Shown here: one piece after another, positions 61,588 through 64,000 of the stretch
Layout of the letters: every line of letters begins with the position of its first letter
Position numbering within the stretch: position 1 is the first letter of the stretch
Source of the DNA: Sthenelais limicola
Taxonomy: Eukaryota > Annelida > Polychaeta > Phyllodocida > Sigalionidae
Assembly: GCA_942159475.1 (NCBI GenBank)
Contig: OW804100.1
Location: forward strand, 13,080,646 to 13,144,645
Reading direction: 5' to 3'
Length of the DNA: 64,000 nt
Position numbers and translations under genes: made by a program
Notes under the pieces: model-generated
What the model was told of the DNA's origin: nothing
Databases searched by the model: none
The model's input: the letters and a program-made list of their open reading frames with translations, nothing else

Positions 61588-63036
61588 ATGTTTCCTTGTC
61601 CCCACTCGTGTACCTCAATGCAGGGACACGGAGCGGCACAAGGGAAATATGCTGAGACGTGGCCACATAATGAATAGGATGAGGAGACTGAGGAGAGGGA
61701 GGGGTCAGTGGGAGCTCAACACTTGGTGGGGCAGTGGAATGCTTGTGACTTCATGACCTCGCTAGAGCAGTGACACATCGCCTACATTTGCTTTGCATTA
61801 TATATTGGCATGTATGGAACTGTGGAGTTATTATGGTACATGGTCCTCACTCACCGACTTTAATTGCTTGTAGCATGCTTGAAGACGCAGGGATCTTTAT
61901 ACATATAACTTCCGAATTTCTCGCATCTATGTCTATTCTCTCTATTAATCAAGAGAAAATGATTTTCTGATCACTTATGAGGGACCATTACAGATTTCAT
62001 CATGATTAAGTTGATATACTATAGAGATCTATTGTCCCACATTGACACTTGTTGGACTTTTATAGTTTCAGATATTATAGATGTGCATAGCCTGATGACA
62101 GTTCCGTTCCCCTGGACGATAGTTTGTATTTACAGATGATATGCATGATATGCATTGTTATTGATAAAGTTATAGTGGATTTGTTTTTTTTCATTGGGAA
62201 AGAGATTGACTGGACGTTTGAGGAAGGCTTTAATTCTCCTTCTTCGCCTGAAATATTTAGAAGATGATTGACAGAACTACCCTGGGTCCCAGCCTCACTG
62301 AATGTAAGGAACGAACGCTATCCATTAGTGGCTCCTTGAGCCCATAGTTTTGAATTCATGAATACATCAACACCGCCCCCTATTCCAATTCATACAGTCG
62401 CCCACTGTACCCCACTACAATCTATATCAAGTCCATTCAACTTGATGAACGGAGCAAGGCCTAGTGGTACTGTTCAGTGATGTGACATTTCTAATATTTA
62501 TTTGCCAAATAACCCCAAGATAATAGGGCATATTCTGGGGAAAATTCGTATGAATTATGCACCAAAACAAAGCGTACCACGAGCTTTTCTTAAGAAACAT
62601 AGTTGTAGAATGCTTCAGTGGCACAGAACAGAATATTTTATGCACAATACAGCTGCAAAGAAAAGTGAAACGGTTCGTGAGAATTCACCAGAGACAGAAA
62701 ACCGGAAAATAAGTCCCACTTTTTAAAAATAGCTCCTTTTAAGGGAATAGATTTTACCTGATTGGTATGCCCTGTCTCAACCGTAGGTGATCCGAGGTCC
62801 CTGTAATGGAGTTTTGGGAGGGTCATACTTGCATTCTATTGCAAGTTATTTAATGATTAATATTTGGCAGAAAAATATCATCCGACACCATGGATATATT
62901 TTGCCAAATGTTAAACGTAAAATAATTTTAATACAATGCAGATAGGACCCTCTCCAAGATCTCTGATCCCCTAGGACTAAGGCAGAGTATAGTATCAATT
63001 TATGTGGTTCCAAAAAATATTGTAATGTGGACTTAC
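61588..63036. other. Intron DNA, nothing recognised
   Basis: AT-rich intron sequence between the TIR element and the exon at 63037. Confidence 0.45.
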
Positions 63037-63190
63037 CTAGGGGACAAATGCAACTGAACTGTTTGCCGGTAGGGTCGTGAGGCACGTCCAAACAACTGCC
63101 ACCATGCTGACAGGGGCTGCTTGCGCATGCGTCAATGTCATCACAGAAAGGTCCGGTGTAGCCATGGCAACACTTACACTCGAAGAATGG
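63037..63190 (-). CDS. DNER: DNER-like gene, most upstream exon in the window (EGF-like)
   Basis: Exon of 154 nt, entry phase 0, exit phase 1. Acceptor CTTTTTCCTCGCAG|CCA, donor CCTAG|GTAAGT. It encodes the end of one EGF domain (PFFECKCCHGYTGPFC) and most of the next (DDIDACASSPCQHGGSC, LDVPHDPTGKQFSCICPLG). Joining to exon 40915-41032 restores the CxC-x8-C ending of an EGF domain exactly, so no exon need be missing in the 22-kb intron. The CKCC run adds an extra cysteine to the usual pattern. The signal peptide and earlier EGF domains must lie to the right of the window. DNER is a type I membrane protein acting at neuron-glia contacts in vertebrates. Its role here is inferred. Confidence 0.92.
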
Positions 63191-63406
63191 CTGCGAGGAA
63201 AAAGAGAGAAATTGTGAAATTTCCATACACATGTGACCACAAACCTAATTAAATTTGAGGCAGGCTTTCCATTAGAAAATGGCGTTTATAGGTCGGAACA
63301 TCTGCGTGAATAACTAAATGTTCGCCCAGCTTTCGGAAATATGTTAAAACCTAAATATAAAAACAACAAGGTTAAAACAACTTATTTTAAGAGCACAATC
63401 GTATAT

Positions 63407-63486
63407 GTCCAGCCTCTAAAGAACCGAAACCGCAATGCTAAACTATACCGGCACTCTTTGAAGTCTCGGTTCTTTAGAGGCTGGAC
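63407..63486. repeat. Perfect 21-bp inverted repeat (80-nt hairpin)
   Basis: GTCCAGCCTCTAAAGAACCGA at one end pairs without mismatch with the other end, leaving a 38-nt loop. Size and stem resemble a precursor microRNA, but perfect pairing with no bulge is also what a tiny foldback transposon would give. Confidence 0.6.
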
Positions 63487-63803
63487 GAGAAGTCGCGAAG
63501 TGGCCATGCCATGCATAAAAACCTCAGCTCAGCAATTCGACCCAAGCTCATTGGCCAGCACCTATTACGCAAATCTGCAAATAATTTCCAAAAATCTCTA
63601 CGTTCCCATATGTACACACACTTCAAACCTGTCCCAGTCTCAAGCTTATTGATTTTAAGAGACATTTCAGCAAAAAATTTAAGGTCTTACTCGTATAATT
63701 ACGCAGTTCCAGCATTACATGCTTATGCCTATGTATCTCTGTTTCTCCTCGTTGCCAACATTACTCGGCTCACGCTCGGCCACATTCGGTGAGCTTCGTG
63801 TAA

Positions 63804-63870
63804 TGACGTCATAGGCGCGGGGATTCCCCACCGGAACCCTACCCAGAACGAGGCCCATGTAATGACGTCA
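63804..63870. promoter_or_regulatory. Duplicated CRE-type palindrome TGACGTCA
   Basis: TGACGTCA occurs at 63804-63811 and 63863-63870 inside a near-duplicate TGTAATGACGTCATA segment, each followed by a GCGGGGA-rich stretch. CREB/ATF dimers bind this palindrome. The local DNA is CpG-rich against an AT-rich background. It lies about 0.65 kb upstream of an exon acceptor, so an intronic enhancer or an unrelated promoter is possible. Confidence 0.4.
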
Positions 63871-64000
63871 TAGCAGCGGGGAATCGCCGTATCATGTGCA
63901 TTCATGATCGGCGATGATTAAAGCTAAGAAACGAAACGATTTGGAAGGCGTCGGGAGACGCCATAGGAGGGAGGTGGGCGGGATGGTGGGCAATGTCAAT

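Noticed and set aside
41033..63036. Missing EGF exon within the 22-kb intron
   Set aside because: The flanking exons join in phase and rebuild a standard EGF ending (CxC-x8-C), and no further six-cysteine pattern was seen on the minus strand.
63191..64000. Upstream EGF or signal-peptide exon at the right edge
   Set aside because: No cysteine-rich frame with an acceptor and a phase-0 donor is visible. The upstream exons must be outside the window.

Overview
The window is eukaryotic genomic DNA, AT-rich, with long introns, many short terminal-inverted-repeat (TIR) elements, microsatellites and one nuclear tRNA gene. None of the longest open reading frames is a convincing complete gene. What is real is a spliced gene on the minus strand whose short exons show as runs of EGF-like cysteine patterns. 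Long introns, a vertebrate-like EGF receptor/ligand gene and the repeat style suggest a marine invertebrate, perhaps a deuterostome such as an echinoderm or hemichordate. That assignment is inference and not secure.

The main gene occupies at least 63190 down to 8528. Eight exons (63037-63190, 40915-41032, 30236-30345, 29046-29188, 24985-25078, 24292-24426, 10728-10935, 8528-8669) join in frame, with splice phases that match at all seven junctions, to give 367 codons plus a stop. The product has one partial and six complete EGF-like domains, one transmembrane helix and a cytoplasmic tail of about 65 residues. Order, spacing and several short signatures match the C-terminal half of DNER (Delta/Notch-like EGF repeat-containing), a neuronal non-canonical Notch ligand. 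The 5' exons (signal peptide and further EGF domains) lie beyond the right edge.

Layout from left to right: 1-8300 is 3' flanking DNA with a TIR element and an isolated RFX/ETS/YY1-like promoter cluster at 6196-6235. 8528-10935 holds the last two exons. 10931-12030 is a 43-bp minisatellite that starts exactly on the splice acceptor of the transmembrane exon and copies that acceptor about 25 times. 12-24 kb is a large intron with a tRNA-Pro(AGG) gene, MITE-like elements and low-complexity tracts. 24-30.4 kb holds four EGF exons. 30.4-40.9 kb is an intron full of nested inverted repeats, including a 30-bp palindromic satellite. 41-63 kb is one 22-kb intron with a decayed LINE fragment, a 3.7-kb foldback element with arms of about 1.15 kb, and more MITEs. 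The right end has a perfect 21-bp hairpin and a duplicated CRE-type palindrome.

The most interesting item is the splice-acceptor minisatellite. Every upstream copy carries the same acceptor sequence, and splicing to any of them would stop translation after eight residues, giving a secreted ectodomain without the membrane anchor.
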